Assembly (NCBI GenBank): GCA_025024175.1
Contig: QCXZ01000001.1
Span: forward strand, 44,262,942-44,326,941
DNA: 64,000 nt
Direction of reading: 5' to 3'
DNA from: Rhyzopertha dominica
Lineage: Eukaryota; Arthropoda; Insecta; Coleoptera; Bostrichidae
Positions 11,448-23,459 of this stretch are shown here, piece after piece. Positions within the stretch are counted from its first letter, which is position 1. Each line of letters starts with the position of its first letter. The notes below the pieces were generated by a model, which was not told where the DNA came from, did no database searches, and saw only the letters and a program-made list of their open reading frames with translations. The position numbers were made by a program, and so were the translations under genes.

Positions 11448-11547
11448 GATATTCACGTACGTACAGCGCCATTTTTACATTAAGTATTACAGAAGTGCGG
11501 AATGCAAAATATAAGTACCGTAACATCAAAAGCTAAATTTAACATAA

Positions 11548-11983
11548 TGCAACGGAGAGTCAGTGGTATCACGGCCCGCTCAACGCCTGTGGGCAGGCAA
11601 CCCGACGTGCTAGAGTGTTCGAGATTAATCGATGCGAAAGGCTCTAGTAAAGTCTAGGAAGGTTCGAAATCGAGAGCCTTCGCGAATGTGCCAGACACGC
11701 CAAGTAAGTGGGGAGTCTGCGGATATATAAGCGGCCAGAGACGGAAGTGAGGGGGAGTTAGACAGTCTATGAACGAGCGCGAGTTTTGAAAGTGACGGAA
11801 AGTGAGATTTATGTGTTATAAAGTGATATAAGTAAACTGTAGTGTTTTTAAAAGTGGTGTATAGTTGAGTAAAGTTTGTTAATTGTTAAAGTAATTGTGA
11901 ATAGTGCTTGTTAGTGTTTTGAACTGTTAAATAAAGTGTTTTAAATCAGAAATCCAGAATTTTCGAACCCGAATTCCGTAACA
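11548..11983 (+). repeat. gypsy 5' LTR
   Basis: 436 bp, TGCAACGGAG to CCGTAACA. It contains GGATATATAAGCGG at about 11719-11732, a good TATA box for the element's transcript. Preceded by ATAA. Confidence 0.93.
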
Positions 11984-11985
11984 AT

Positions 11986-12003
11986 TGGTGTCAGAAGTGG
12001 GAT
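11986..12003 (+). promoter_or_regulatory. gypsy primer binding site
   Basis: TGGTGTCAGAAGTGGGAT lies two bases after the LTR end. It begins with TGG, complementary to a tRNA 3' CCA end, and looks like sites complementary to leucine-type tRNAs. The tRNA identity is inferred. Confidence 0.8.
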
Positions 12004-12072
12004 TTTGGATTTCTGGAGTGTTCTACGGACCGGATAGACAGTGTTTGGAGAAGTTTTAGAAAATTCTAGTTT

Positions 12073-13275
12073 ATGCCAGTAACAAGAAGACAATCGGCCA
12101 ATATGGAAGCACAACTAGAACAGTTAATGCAAATGATGCAGAAAATGCAAGAAAACATGACAGAGCAGATAAAAGCCTGTCAAGAGGACATGAAAACCGG
12201 ACTAGAAGAAATGAAGACAGAATTCAAAATCGGACAGGAAGAAATTAAGAAGAAAATAATAATGGCTGTGCAACAACAACTTAAAACCGAAATAGAGGAA
12301 ATCAGAACAAGCCAAAATAAAATTGAAGAACGGATCGACAGTGTAACAGAAGAGCTTAAAGTTACACAGAATGCAGTCGAAGAGAAAGTGGAGCTTGTCG
12401 AAGAAAAGGTCAACAAAGTAGAGGAAAAACTTTGCAATAAATTCGAAGAAAAAGTTCTACACATGAAAGGAGAATTTGGAAAGGAAATTTTGACAGTAAA
12501 AAGAGACCTGGAAAGAATGAAAACCCACGGTATGACGTCTTCGCCAGTTATTGGAAATAACAAGATAAAACCACCGACTTATGATGGTCACACATCATTT
12601 GAGACTTACAAGCTGCAGTTTGAAATGGCAGGAAAGGCAAATAACTGGAGTAATGAAGAAAAGGTTATGGCTTTGGTGGTAGCTCTACGTGGACCGGCTC
12701 TTGATTTACTTCGTACGCTGCCCGAAGCAGAGAAGGGTGATTACCAGAAGCTTACTGCAGCACTGGAATTGCATTTTGGAGAACAGCACCTACAACAGCT
12801 GTTTCGTACCCAGCTGAAGACCCGTAAACAAAAAGTCGGTGAGACCCTGCAAGACTTCGAAGCGGATGTAAGGAAACTTATGCATCTGGCATATCCGACA
12901 GCCCCAACTGAGCTTGTGGAGGAGCTGGCAACGCGGAGTTTTATCGAAGGTGTAAGAGATGACACTGTGAGGAACGCTTTGCTGCTAGCCACTTACACCA
13001 CTACGAGAGAAGCCCTAGGGAAAGCTTTGGAGATCGAGGCGGCTTACAAGGCTTCAGCTGCCAACTGGGGCCAGTGTAAGGTACGTGGAACACAGGTCGA
13101 AGAGGAGACCGATTCACTGAAAGCAATCATGCGGGAGTTGAAAGAATTCCTAGCTGCGAATAAATCCGCCGGATGTCAGACCTGCTACCGCTGCGGAAAG
13201 ACCGGGCACTTCAAGAGAGACTGCAGGGTGTCACTTCCTGCAGCGTCAAGAAGAAGCCAGCAGCAGGAAAACTAA
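12073..13275 (+). CDS. gag: gypsy Gag
   Basis: 400 aa, intact. Residues about 10-150 are a long, highly charged heptad-like coiled coil rich in Glu/Lys (MEAQLEQLMQMMQKMQENM and repeats of VEEKVE). Residues about 165-330 are the capsid region (PPTYDGHTSFETYKLQFEMA; LLRTLPEAEKGDYQKL; LQDFEADVRKL). Residues about 375-390 are one CCHC knuckle (C-Y-R-C-G-K-T-G-H-F-K-R-D-C) that binds the genomic RNA. The start at 12073 gives PVTRRQS; a second in-frame Met is at 12103. The end overlaps pol by about 100 bp in the -1 frame. Confidence 0.92.
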   Translation: MPVTRRQSANMEAQLEQLMQMMQKMQENMTEQIKACQEDMKTGLEEMKTEFKIGQEEIKKKIIMAVQQQLKTEIEEIRTSQNKIEERIDSVTEELKVTQNAVEEKVELVEEKVNKVEEKLCNKFEEKVLHMKGEFGKEILTVKRDLERMKTHGMTSSPVIGNNKIKPPTYDGHTSFETYKLQFEMAGKANNWSNEEKVMALVVALRGPALDLLRTLPEAEKGDYQKLTAALELHFGEQHLQQLFRTQLKTRKQKVGETLQDFEADVRKLMHLAYPTAPTELVEELATRSFIEGVRDDTVRNALLLATYTTTREALGKALEIEAAYKASAANWGQCKVRGTQVEEETDSLKAIMRELKEFLAANKSAGCQTCYRCGKTGHFKRDCRVSLPAASRRSQQQEN

Positions 13276-16200
13276 AAACAGTCGGTGTTACGGGGCGCAC
13301 ACCGACTGCCCGAGAAGACAAAGCCCCCAAGATTGTTTCCGTCAACCTGCTACGACACAACAACGTGGATAGCCTTACAATGATGGCAACCGTGAGTGGA
13401 AAGAAGACGCAAGTGACCGTGGATACTGGAGCTATGGTTTCCATCATAAAGAAGAACATCGCACCGACAGTGAGACCCTTGATGGAGAAGGTTCTTCTGC
13501 GAACAGTGACAGGTGAAACGTCGCCGGCGATAGGTGAAGCCGAGGTTGAAGTGGAACTAGGGCAGCTTCGTATACGTCACAGGGTATTGGTGGCGGACNT
13601 TGACGACGATTTCATCATGGGGATGGACCTGATAGGGAAGTACGGACTTGCATATGATCCAGAAGAGCGGATTCTGAAAATCGGAAACGAGAGCTTCGTG
13701 CTAGAAACACCTGGAGGCGAAGCAAGGTGCGTGAGGCTATATGCTAGTGAAACCGTCCGAATAAGAGGAAGCAGCGAGCAGATCATCAACGCTGCGATGG
13801 GGAACGATCTTGGGAGCTGCGTTGGATTAGTAGAACCGACTGAAGACTCACACAAACACTTGTTGGTTGCAAGAACGCTTGTCAAGACCTCCAAGACGGT
13901 GCCGGTGAGGATTGCAAACATCGCTCCTGTGGGAACGACAATAAGAAAAGGAGATCTTTTGGCAACATGTACTCCCGTAACGAGGATAAACACCTGTGAG
14001 GATATGGAAGACACGCAGAAGACGCCAAGAACGCCGGCACAGCTCAACATCGATTTGAAACATCTTACCAAGGAGGAAGCACGAAGAGCCCGAGAATTTC
14101 TACGATGCTATCAACATGTGTTTGCCGAACCGGACACACCAATGGGGAGAACAGACATCGTCCAGCACAGGATCAATACCGGAGATGCTCAACCTATTCG
14201 ACAGGCACCTAGGAGACTACCGTTGGCAAGACAAGAACAGGTTGAGAAGATGGTGAAAGAAATGACGGAGCAAGGTGTAATCGAGGAGTCCAACAGTCCA
14301 TGGTCTTCACCAGTGGTTCTCGTCACCAAGAAGGATGGATCGCTCCGATTCTGTGTTGACTACCGAAAGCTGAATGACATAACGAAGAAGGACAGTTATC
14401 CCCTACCCAGAATCGACGACACATTGACCACTCTTTCCGGATCTACATGGTTTTCAACACTGGATTTGAAAAGTGGATACTGGCAGGTTGGGATCCATCC
14501 AGAAGACAAAGAGAAGACTGCTTTCACCACCAGTTGCGGTCTTTACCAGTTCACGGTAATGCCATTTGGCCTCTGCAACGCTCCGGCTACATTTGAGAGA
14601 CTAATGGAACTGGTATTACGTGGACTCACTTGGAAAACCTGCCTGGTCTACCTGGACGACGTTATGGTTATGGGCCGTGATTTTGAAGAGCATTTAAAGA
14701 ACCTACAAGAAGTATTCGACCGGTTTAGAGCAGCCAACCTGAAGCTGAACCCGAAGAAGTGTGCACTTTTCCAGAAGAAAGTGGAATTCCTTGGCCATAC
14801 GGTTTCTGCGGATGGGATTCAGACCAGTGATGACAAGATCAAGGCAATCCGCGATTGGCCACGTCCTCGGGATAAGCATGAAGTGAGGAGTTTCTGGGAA
14901 TTTGTACGTATTACAGAAGATTTGTGGAAGGGTTCGCTAAAATCGCGGCACCATTACACCAACTTACGGAACCGAAGACGACTTTTGCATGGAGCCACGT
15001 TCATGAGGAAGCCTTCAGGAAGTTGAAGTCAGCCTTGTGCAGTAGTCCAATTTTGGCATACCCCCGAAGACACGGAAAGTTTATTCTGGATACAGATGCC
15101 AGCAAGGTTGGGATTGGAGCTGTACTATCTCAGGTACAGGACGGCGAAGAAAAAGTAATAGAGTATTACAGCAAGGTCCTAACTAAGCCTGAGAGGAACT
15201 ACTGCGTCACGAGAAAAGAACTTTTGGCTATCGTGAAGTCCGTAGACCACTTCCATAAGTACCTGTACGGACGGGAATTCCTCATAAGGACGGACCATGC
15301 AGCATTATCCTGGCTACTACGATTGAAGAACCCGGAGGGACAAGTCGCGAGGTGGATGGAGAGACTGCAGCAGTACGACTTCAAAATCCAGCATCGTCCA
15401 GGCAGGCATCATAACAACGCTGATGCCTTGTCGAGAAGACCGTGTGGAGAATGCAAACACTGCAGGAAGGTGGATGAACGAGAAGGCACGGTGGATATAA
15501 GAGCAGTCACCATCACACAAAAGCGAGGAGTGGACTGCCGAGAAAGTCAGAACGGCTCAGCAGGAAGACAGCGACGTGGGTCCCCTCCTGAAATGGAAAG
15601 AAGAAAACAGACAACGACCTGGATGGGAAGAGGTGTCTCCAGAAAGTCCGACCCTAAAAGCGATGTGGGTTCAGTGGGAATCCCTGCGAGTAGAAAATGG
15701 CCTGTTGAAGAGAGCGTGGGAGAGCGCCGATGGGAGGAATGTTACCATGCAGTTGGTAGTATCCAAGGAGTATGTACCTAAGGTTTTGGAAGAGGTACAT
15801 GGAGGATCATCGGGCGCCCACCTGGGAGTGAACAAAACCTTGGGCAAAGTTCGTGAGCGTTTCTACTGGGTACACTGCCGAGAAGATGTGGAAAAGTGGT
15901 GCAGGAAATGCTCAACCTGCGCTGCTACCAAAGGACCGACAACACGCCTGAAGGGAAGGATGAAGCAGTACAATGTTGGAGCACCATTCGAAAGGATTGC
16001 GATTGATGTCGCCGGACCATTTCCTACGACCACCAGCAACAACAAGTACATCCTCGTTGCTATGACTACTTCAGCAAGTGGCCAGAAGCCTATGCTATAC
16101 CCAACCAGGAGGCTTCAACAGTGGCTCAAGTTCTCGTCGATAATTTGGTATGCAGATTTGGAGTGCCACTGGAACTGCATTCTGACCAAGGAAGAAACTT

Positions 16201-16844
16201 CGAGTCCAGGGTGTTTCAAGAACTCTGTCACTTGCTGGGTATTACTAAAACCAGAACAACGCCGCTTCACCCGCAATCAGATGGAATGGTCGAGCGATTT
16301 AACCGGACAATGGAACAGTTTCTCTCCAAGGTTGTGGAGCGACACCAGACGGACTGGGATAAGCATCTTCCTCTGTTTTTGATGGCATATAGAGCGGCCA
16401 TCCACGAGACTACGGGGCAGACACGGCGAAAGTAGTTCTAGGAAGAGAACTAAGGTTGCCTTGCGATTTGGTGTTTGCTCTGCGGGAACATCCAATGAAG
16501 AGGGAGCAACTAGTTACGTCGAAAATCTTCGGGAGTCGCTATTGATAACACACCAGCTGGTGAGACAGAGAATGAACATTGCGAGCGATCGCATGAAAGC
16601 TCGGTACGATGTCAGAGCCAATCCCAGACAGTTCAACGAAGGAGACTTAGTGTGGCTCTACAATCCACAAAGGAAGAAGGGGCTTTCACCTAAGTTATCG
16701 CCATCCTGGGAAGGACCCTACCGTATAGTGAAAAGGATTAACGATGTAGTTTATAGAATCCAGCGCAGCCCAAGATCGAAGATGAAGGTGGTACACTTGA
16801 ATCGTTTAAGTGAGTACCACGGAAATGTTGAGGACTGGAACTGA
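13173..16844 (+). pseudogene. pol: gypsy Pol (protease, RT, RNase H, integrase), broken by single-base indels in this copy
   Basis: The frame is -1 relative to gag and is probably reached by ribosomal slippage in the overlap; GGAAAAC sits directly before the gag stop. Domains in order: protease VDTGA (about 13430); RT with FCVDYRKLND (14350) and catalytic YLDD (14650); RNase H FILDTDASKVGIGAVLS (15085); H2C2 zinc integrase finger (HGGSSGAHLGVNKT ... CRKCSTC, about 15800-15920); integrase core IAIDVAGPF, LHSDQGRNFE, and the ERFNRTME region; C-terminal GDLVWLYNP module. Five single-base differences from the second copy (about 14895, 15522, 16064, 16425, 16479) throw the frame, giving separate ORFs. 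All are 1-bp and lie toward the gap side, so they may be sequencing errors rather than real mutations. Confidence 0.88.
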
Positions 16845-16874
16845 TCGGGACGATCAGTCTTTAAGGAGGGGTAG

Positions 16875-17306
16875 TGCAACGGAGAGTCAGTGGTATCACG
16901 GCCCGCTCAACGCCTGTGGGCAGGCAACCCGACGTGCTAGAGTGTTCGAGATTAATCGATGCGAAAGGCTCTAGTAAAGTCTAGGAAGGTTCGAAATCGA
17001 GAGCCTTCGCGAATGTGCCAGACACGCCAAGTAAGTGGGGAGTCTGCGGATATATAAGCGGCCAGAGACGGAAGTGAGGGGAGTTAGACAGTCTATGAAC
17101 GAGCGCGAGTTTTGAAAGTGACGGAAAGTGAGATTTAATGTTTAAAGTGATATAAGTAAACTGTAGTGTTTTTAAAAGTGGTGTATAGTTGAGTAAGTTT
17201 GTTAATTGTTAAAGTAATTGTGAATAGTGCTTGTTAGTGTTTTGAACTGTTAAATAAAAGTGTTTTAAATCAGAAATCCAGAATTTTCGAACCCGAATTC
17301 GTAACA
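16875..17306 (+). repeat. gypsy LTR next to the gap
   Basis: 432 bp, the same as 11548-11983 apart from small indels (for example GATTTAATGTTTAAAG and a missing C before GTAACA). It is followed by ATAAC and then Ns. Confidence 0.9.
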
Positions 17307-17311
17307 ATAAC

Positions 17312-17411
17312 NNNNNNNNNNNNNNNNNNNNNNNNNNNNNNNNNNNNNNNNNNNNNNNNNNNNNNNNNNNNNNNNNNNNNNNNNNNNNNNNNNNNNNNNN
17401 NNNNNNNNNNN
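17312..17411. other. Assembly gap of 100 N
   Basis: Exactly 100 Ns, the conventional size for a scaffold join of unknown length. It separates the end of one gypsy copy plus 5 bp of flank from an LTR lacking its first two bases. Confidence 0.99.
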
Positions 17412-17842
17412 CAACGGAGAGTCAGTGGTATCACGGCCCGCTCAACGCCTGTGGGCAGGCAACCCGACGTGCTAGAGTGTTCGAGATTAATCGATGCGAA
17501 AGGCTCTAGTAAAGTCTAGGAAGGTTCGAAATCGAGAGCCTTCGCGAATGTGCCAGACACGCCAAGTAAGTGGGGAGTCTGCGGATATAAGCGGCCAGAG
17601 ACGGAAGTGAGGGGAGTTAGACAGTCTATGAACGAGCGCGAGTTTTGAAAGTGACGGAAAGTGAGATTTATGTGTTATAAAGTGATATAAGTAAACTGTA
17701 GTGTTTTTAAAAGTGGTGTATAGTTGAGTAAAGTTTGTTAATTGTTAAAGTAATTGTGAATAGTGCTTGTTAGTGTTTTGAACTGTTAAATAAAGTGTTT
17801 TAAATCAGAAATCCAGAATTTTCGAACCCGAATTCCGTAACA
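17412..17842 (+). repeat. gypsy LTR after the gap
   Basis: 431 bp of the same LTR, starting CAACGGAG. It has GCGGATATAAGCGG where the others have GCGGATATATAAGCGG, a 2-bp loss in the TATA region. Confidence 0.9.
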
Positions 17843-17932
17843 ATTGGTGTCAGAAGTGGGATTTTGGATTTCTGGAGTGTTCTACGGACCGGATAGACAG
17901 TGTTTGGAGAAGTTTTAGAAAATTCTAAGTTT

Positions 17933-19149
17933 ATGCCAGTAACAAGAAGACAATCGGCCAATATGGAAAGCACAACTAGAACAGTTAATGCAAATGAATG
18001 CAGAAAATGCAAGAAAACATGACAGAGCAGATAAAAGCCTGTCAAGAGGACATGAAAACCGGACTAGAAGAAATGAAGACAGAATTCAAAATCGGACAGG
18101 AAGAAATTTAAGAAGAAAATAATAATGGCTGTGCAACAAACAACTTAAAACCGAAATAGAGGAAATCAGAACAAGCCAAAATAAAATTGAAGAACCGGAT
18201 CGACAGTGTACAGAAGAGCTTAAAGTTACACACAGAATGCAGTCGAAGAGAAAGTGGAGCTTGTCGGAAGAAAAAGGTCAACAAAGTAGAGGAAAAACTT
18301 TGCATAAATTTCGAAGAAAAAAGTTCTACACATGAAAGGAGAATTTGGAAAGGAAATTTTGACAGTAAAAAGAGACCTGGAAAGAATGAAAACCCCACGG
18401 TATGACGTCTTCGCCAGTTATTGGAAATAACAAGATAAAACCACCGACTTATGATGGTCACACATCATTTGAGACTTACAAAGCTGCAGTTTGAAATGGC
18501 AGGAAAGGCAAATAACTGGAGTAATGAAGAAAAGGTTATGGCTTTGGTGGTAGCTCTACGTGGACCGGCTCTTGATTTACTTCGTACGCTGCCCGAAGCA
18601 GAGAAGGGTGATTACCAGAAGCTTACTGCAGCACTGGAATTGCATTTTGGAGAACAGCACCTACAACAGCTGTTTCGTACCCAGCTGAAGACCCGTAAAC
18701 AAAAAGTCGGTGAGACCCTGCAAGACTTCGAAGCGGACGTAAGGAAACTTATGCATCTGGCATACCCGACAGCCCCAACTGAGCTTGTGGAGGAGCTGGC
18801 AACGCGGAGTTTTATCGAAGGTGTAAGAGATGACACTGTGAGGAACGCTTTGCTGCTAGCCATTACACCACTACGAGAGAAGCCCTAGGGAAAGCTTTGG
18901 AGATCGAGGCGGCTTACAAGGCTTCAGCTGCCAACTGGGGCCAGTGTAAGGTACGTGGAACACAGGTTCGAAGAGGAGACGCGATTCACTGAAAGCAATC
19001 ATGCGGGAGTTGAAAGAATTCCTAGCTGCGAATAAATCCGCCGGATGTCAGACCTGCTACCGCTGCGTGAAAGACCGGGCACTTCAAGAGAGACTGCAGG
19101 GTGTCCACTTCCTGCAGCGTCAAGAAGAAGCCAGCAGCAGGAAAACTAA
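17933..19149 (+). pseudogene. gag: gypsy gag, second copy, frameshifted
   Basis: The same Gag as 12073-13275 but with many extra or missing single bases (for example near 17967, 17994, 18107, 18137, 18193, 18267, 18305), breaking it into short ORFs. The capsid block is open at 18451-18888, and the knuckle region has an inserted T (CYRCVKD). Most changes are homopolymer or 1-base indels with few substitutions, the pattern of unpolished long reads. Confidence 0.85.
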
Positions 19150-22100
19150 AAACAGTCGGTGTTACGGGGAGCACACCGACTGCCCGAGAAGACAAAGCCC
19201 CCAAGATTGTTTCCGTCAACCTGCTACGACACAACAACGTGGATAGCCTCACAATGATGGCAACCGTGAATGGAAAGAAGACGCAAGTGACCGTGGATAC
19301 TGGAGCTATGGTTTTCATCATAAAGAAGAACATCGCACCGACAGTGAGACCCCTGATGGAGAAGGTTCTTCTGCGAACAGTGACAGGTGAAACGTCGCCG
19401 GCGATAGGTGAAGCTGAGGTTGAAGTGGAACTAGGGCAGCTTCGTATACGTCACAGGGGTATTGGTGGCGGGACATTGACGACGATTTCATCATGGGGAT
19501 GGACCTGATAGGGAAGTACGGGACTTGCATATGATCCAGAAGAGCGGATTCTGAAAATCGGGAAACGAGAGCTTCGTGCTAGAACACCTGGAGGCGAAGC
19601 AAAGGGTGCGTGAGGCTATATGCTAGTGAACCGTCCGAATAAGAGGAGCAGCGAGCAGATCATCAACCGCTGCGATGGGGAACGATCTTGGGAGCTGCGT
19701 TGGATTAGTAGAACCGACCTGAGACTCACACAAACACTTGTTGGTTGCAAGAAACGCCTTGTCAAGACCTCCAAGACGGTGCCGTGAGGATTGCAAACAT
19801 CGCTCCTGTGGGAACGACAATAAGAAAAGGAGATCTTTTGGCACATGTACTCCCGTAACGAGGATAAACACCTGTGAGGATATGGAAGACACGCAGAAGA
19901 CGCCAAGAACGCCGGCACAGCTCAACATCGATTTGAAACATCTTACCAAGGAGGAAGCACGAAGAGCCCGAGAATTTCTACGATGCTATCAACATGTGTT
20001 TGCCGAACCGGACACACCAATGGGGAGAACAGACATCGTCCAGCACAGGATCAATACCGGAGATGCTCAACCTATTCGACAGGCACCTAGGAGACTACCG
20101 TTGGCAAGACAAGAACAGGTTGAGAAGATGGTGAAAGAATTGACGGAGCAAGGGTGTAATCGAGGAGTCCAACAGTCCCATGGTCTTCACCAGTGGTTCT
20201 CGTCACCAAGAAGGATGGATCGCTCCGATTCTGTGTTGACTACCGAAAGCTGAATGACATAACGAAGAAGGACAGTTATCCCCTACCCAGAATCGACGAC
20301 ACATTGACCACTCTTTCCGGATCTACATGGTTTTCAACACTGGATTTGAAAAGTGGATACTGGCAGGTTGGGATCCATCCAGAAGACAAAGAGAAGACTG
20401 CTTTCACCACCAGTTGCGGTCTTTACCAGTTCACGGTAATGCCATTTGGCCTCTGCAACGCTCCGGCTACATTTGAGAGACTAATGGAACTGGTATTACG
20501 TGGACTCACTTGGAAAACCTGCCTGGTCTACCTGGACGACGTTATGGTTATGGGCCGTGATTTTGAAGAGCATTTAAAGAACCTACAAGAAGTATTCGAC
20601 CGGTTTAGAGCAGCCAACCTGAAGCTGAACCCGAAGAAGTGTGCACTTTTCCAGAAGAAAGTGGAATTCCTTGGCCATACGGTTTCTGCGGATGGGATTC
20701 AGACCAGTGATGACAAGATCAAGGCAATCCGCGATTGGCCACGTCCTCGGGATAAGCATGAAGTGAGGAGTTTTCTGGGAATTTGTACGTATTACAGAAG
20801 ATTTGTGGAAGGGTTCGCTAAAATCGCGGCACCATTACACCAACTTACGGAACCGAAGACGACTTTTGCATGGAGCCACGTTCATGAGAAGCCTTCAGGA
20901 AGTTGAAGTCAGCCCTTGTGCAGTAGTCCAATTTTGGCATACCCCCGAAGACACGGAAAGTTTATTCTGGATACAGATGCCAGCAAGGTTGGGATTGGAG
21001 CTGTACTATCTCAGGTACAGGACGGCGAAGAAAAAGTAATAGAGTATTACAGCAAGGTCCTAACTAAGCCTGAGAGGAACTACTGCGTCACGAGAAAAGA
21101 ACTTTTGGCTATCGTGAAGTCCGTAGACCACTTCCATAAGTACCTGTACGGACGGGAATTCCTCATAAGGACGGACCATGCAGCATTATCCTGGCTACTA
21201 CGATTGAAGAACCCGGAGGGACAAGTCGCGAGGTGGATGGAGAGACTGCAGCAGTACGACTTCAAAATCCAGCATCGTCCAGGCAGGCATCATAACAACG
21301 CTGATGCCTTGTCGAGAAGACCGTGTGGAGAATGCAAACACTGCAGGAAGGTGGATGAACGAGAAGGCACGGTGGATATAAGAGCAGTCACCATCACACA
21401 AAGCGAGGAGTGGACTGCCGAGAAAGTCAGAACGGCTCAGCAGGAAGACAGCGACGTGGGTCCCCTCCTGAAATGGAAAGAAGAAAACAGACAACGACCT
21501 GGATGGGAAGAGGTGTCTCCAGAAAGTCCGACCCTAAAAGCGATGTGGGTTCAGTGGGAATCCCTGCGAGTAGAAAATGGCCTGTTGAAGAGAGCGTGGG
21601 AGAGCGCCGATGGGAGGAATGTTACCATGCAGTTGGTAGTATCCAAGGAGTATGTACCTAAGGTTTTGGAAGAGGTACATGGAGGATCATCGGGCGCCCA
21701 CCTGGGAGTGAACAAAACCTTGGGCAAAGTTCGTGAGCGTTTCTACTGGGTACACTGCCGAGAAGATGTGGAAAAGTGGTGCAGGAAATGCTCAACCTGC
21801 GCTGCTACCAAAGGACCGACAACACGCCTGAAGGGAAGGATGAAGCAGTACAATGTTGGAGCACCATTCGAAAGGATTGCGATTGATGTCGCCGGACCAT
21901 TTCCTACGACCACCAGCAACAACAAGTACATCCTCGTTGCTATGGACTACTTCAGCAAGTGGCCAGAAGCCTATGCTATACCCAACCAGGAGGCTTCAAC
22001 AGTGGCTCAAGTTCTCGTCGATAATTTGGTATGCAGATTTGGAGTGCCACTGGAACTGCATTCTGACCAAGGAAGAAACTTCGAGTCCAGGGTGTTTCAA

Positions 22101-22727
22101 GAACTCTGTCACTTGCTGGGTATTACTAAAACCAGAACAACGCCGCTTCACCCGCAATCAGATGGAATGGTCGAGCGATTTAACCGGACAATGGAACAGT
22201 TTCTCTCCAAGGTTGTGGAGCGACACCAGACGGACTGGGATAAGCATCTTCCTCTGTTTTTGATGGCATATAGAGCGGCCATCCACGAGACTACGGGGCA
22301 GACACCGGCGAAAGTAGTTCTAGGAAGAGAACTAAGGTTGCCTTGCGATTTGGTGTTTGGCTCTGCGGGAACATCCAATGAAGAGGGAGCAACTAGTTAC
22401 GTCGAAAATCTTCGGGAGTCGCTATTGATAACACACCAGCTGGTGAGACAGAGAATGAACATTGCGAGCGATCGCATGAAAGCTCGGTACGATGTCAGAG
22501 CCAATCCCAGACAGTTCAACGAAGGAGACTTAGTGTGGCTCTACAATCCACAAAGGAAGAAGGGGCTTTCACCTAAGTTATCGCCATCCTGGGAAGGACC
22601 CTACCGTATAGTGAAAAGGATTAACGATGTAGTTTATAGAATCCAGCGCAGCCCAAGATCGAAGATGAAGGTGGTACACTTGAATCGTTTAAGTGAGTAC
22701 CACGGAAATGTTGAGGACTGGAACTGA
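19045..22727 (+). pseudogene. pol: gypsy Pol, second copy, 5' part frameshifted, 3' part intact
   Basis: The protease and linker region (19045-20190) is broken by numerous 1-bp indels. From 20193 the RT reads cleanly through YLDD to 20906, and a second open block at 20916-22727 (603 aa) carries RNase H, the zinc finger, the integrase core (with VAMDYFSKWPEAY intact, unlike the first copy) and the C-terminal module. The break near 20890-20915 is a lost G and an added C. Where the first copy is broken this one is mostly open and vice versa, so a complete pol probably exists in the genome. Confidence 0.87.
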
Positions 22728-22758
22728 TCGGGACGATCAGTCTTTAAGGAGGGGGTAG

Positions 22759-23194
22759 TGCAACGGAGAGTCAGTGGTATCACGGCCCGCTCAACGCCTG
22801 TGGGCAGGCAACCCGACGTGCTAGAGTGTTCGAGATTAATCGATGCGAAAGGCTCTAGTAAAGTCTAGGAAGGTTCGAAATCGAGAGCCTTCGCGAATGT
22901 GCCAGACACGCCAAGTAAGTGGGGAGTCTGCGGATATATAAGCGGCCAGAGACGGAAGTGAGGGGGAGTTAGACAGTCTATGAACGAGCGCGAGTTTTGA
23001 AAGTGACGGAAAGTGAGATTTATGTGTTATAAAGTGATATAAGTAAACTGTAGTGTTTTTAAAAGTGGTGTATAGTTGAGTAAAGTTTGTTAATTGTTAA
23101 AGTAATTGTGAATAGTGCTTGTTAGTGTTTTGAACTGTTAAATAAAGTGTTTTAAATCAGAAATCCAGAATTTTCGAACCCGAATTCCGTAACA
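22759..23194 (+). repeat. gypsy 3' LTR
   Basis: 436 bp, TGCAACGG to CGTAACA, matching 11548-11983 closely. It is preceded by the purine tract AAGGAGGGGGTAG and followed by ATAA. Confidence 0.93.
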
Positions 23195-23459
23195 ATAACA
23201 AACCCACATTGAGCAAAAATAACAACATAAACAATTTATCATGCAAATCAATAGCAATATGAATGCAATATGTGTCTCTTCAAAGCATTATAACTACACC
23301 TAAACAAATCTATATCACAATCATTACCCAGTCTCTGGATTCTAGACATAGGGCTATTTAAGCCATAATTTCTACTAGAAAATGGAGCAATAAACAGCTG
23401 TCGTGTTCGGGCTCTTATACCAGCATTGAAACACAGCTTCGAAATTAAAAATTCACAAC

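Larger units (their letters stand above)
11548..17306 (+). mobile_element. Ty3/gypsy retrotransposon, first drawn copy
   Basis: LTR 11548-11983, primer site 11986-12003, gag 12073-13275, pol to 16844, polypurine tract AAGGAGGGGTAG before LTR 16875-17306. The left target duplication is ATAA at 11544-11547. The right LTR is followed by ATAAC and then a 100-N gap. The same ATAAC follows the last LTR of the second copy (23195 on), which suggests both copies are the same insertion. No env ORF. Confidence 0.92.
17412..23194 (+). mobile_element. Ty3/gypsy retrotransposon, second drawn copy
   Basis: LTR 17412-17842 (first two bases lost in the gap), gag 17933-19149, pol 19045-22727, LTR 22759-23194, then ATAA (23195-23198), which pairs with 11544-11547. 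No target duplication lies between the two copies. The 5' half has very many 1-bp indels against the first copy; the 3' half from about 20200 is clean except two indels near 20887-20914. Confidence 0.92.

Noticed and set aside
11283..11483. Plus-strand frame of repeated Ile-Tyr-Leu-Phe
   Set aside because: Direct translation of the ATTT tail of a non-LTR element; not a protein gene.
12180..12563. 127-codon Ser-rich minus frame opposite gypsy gag
   Set aside because: Antisense shadow of the coiled-coil coding sequence (Glu/Lys codons read backwards as Ser/Phe/Leu).
16845..16874. Possible envelope gene after gypsy pol (errantivirus type)
   Set aside because: Only 30 bp, including the polypurine tract, lie between pol stop and LTR, so there is no room for env.
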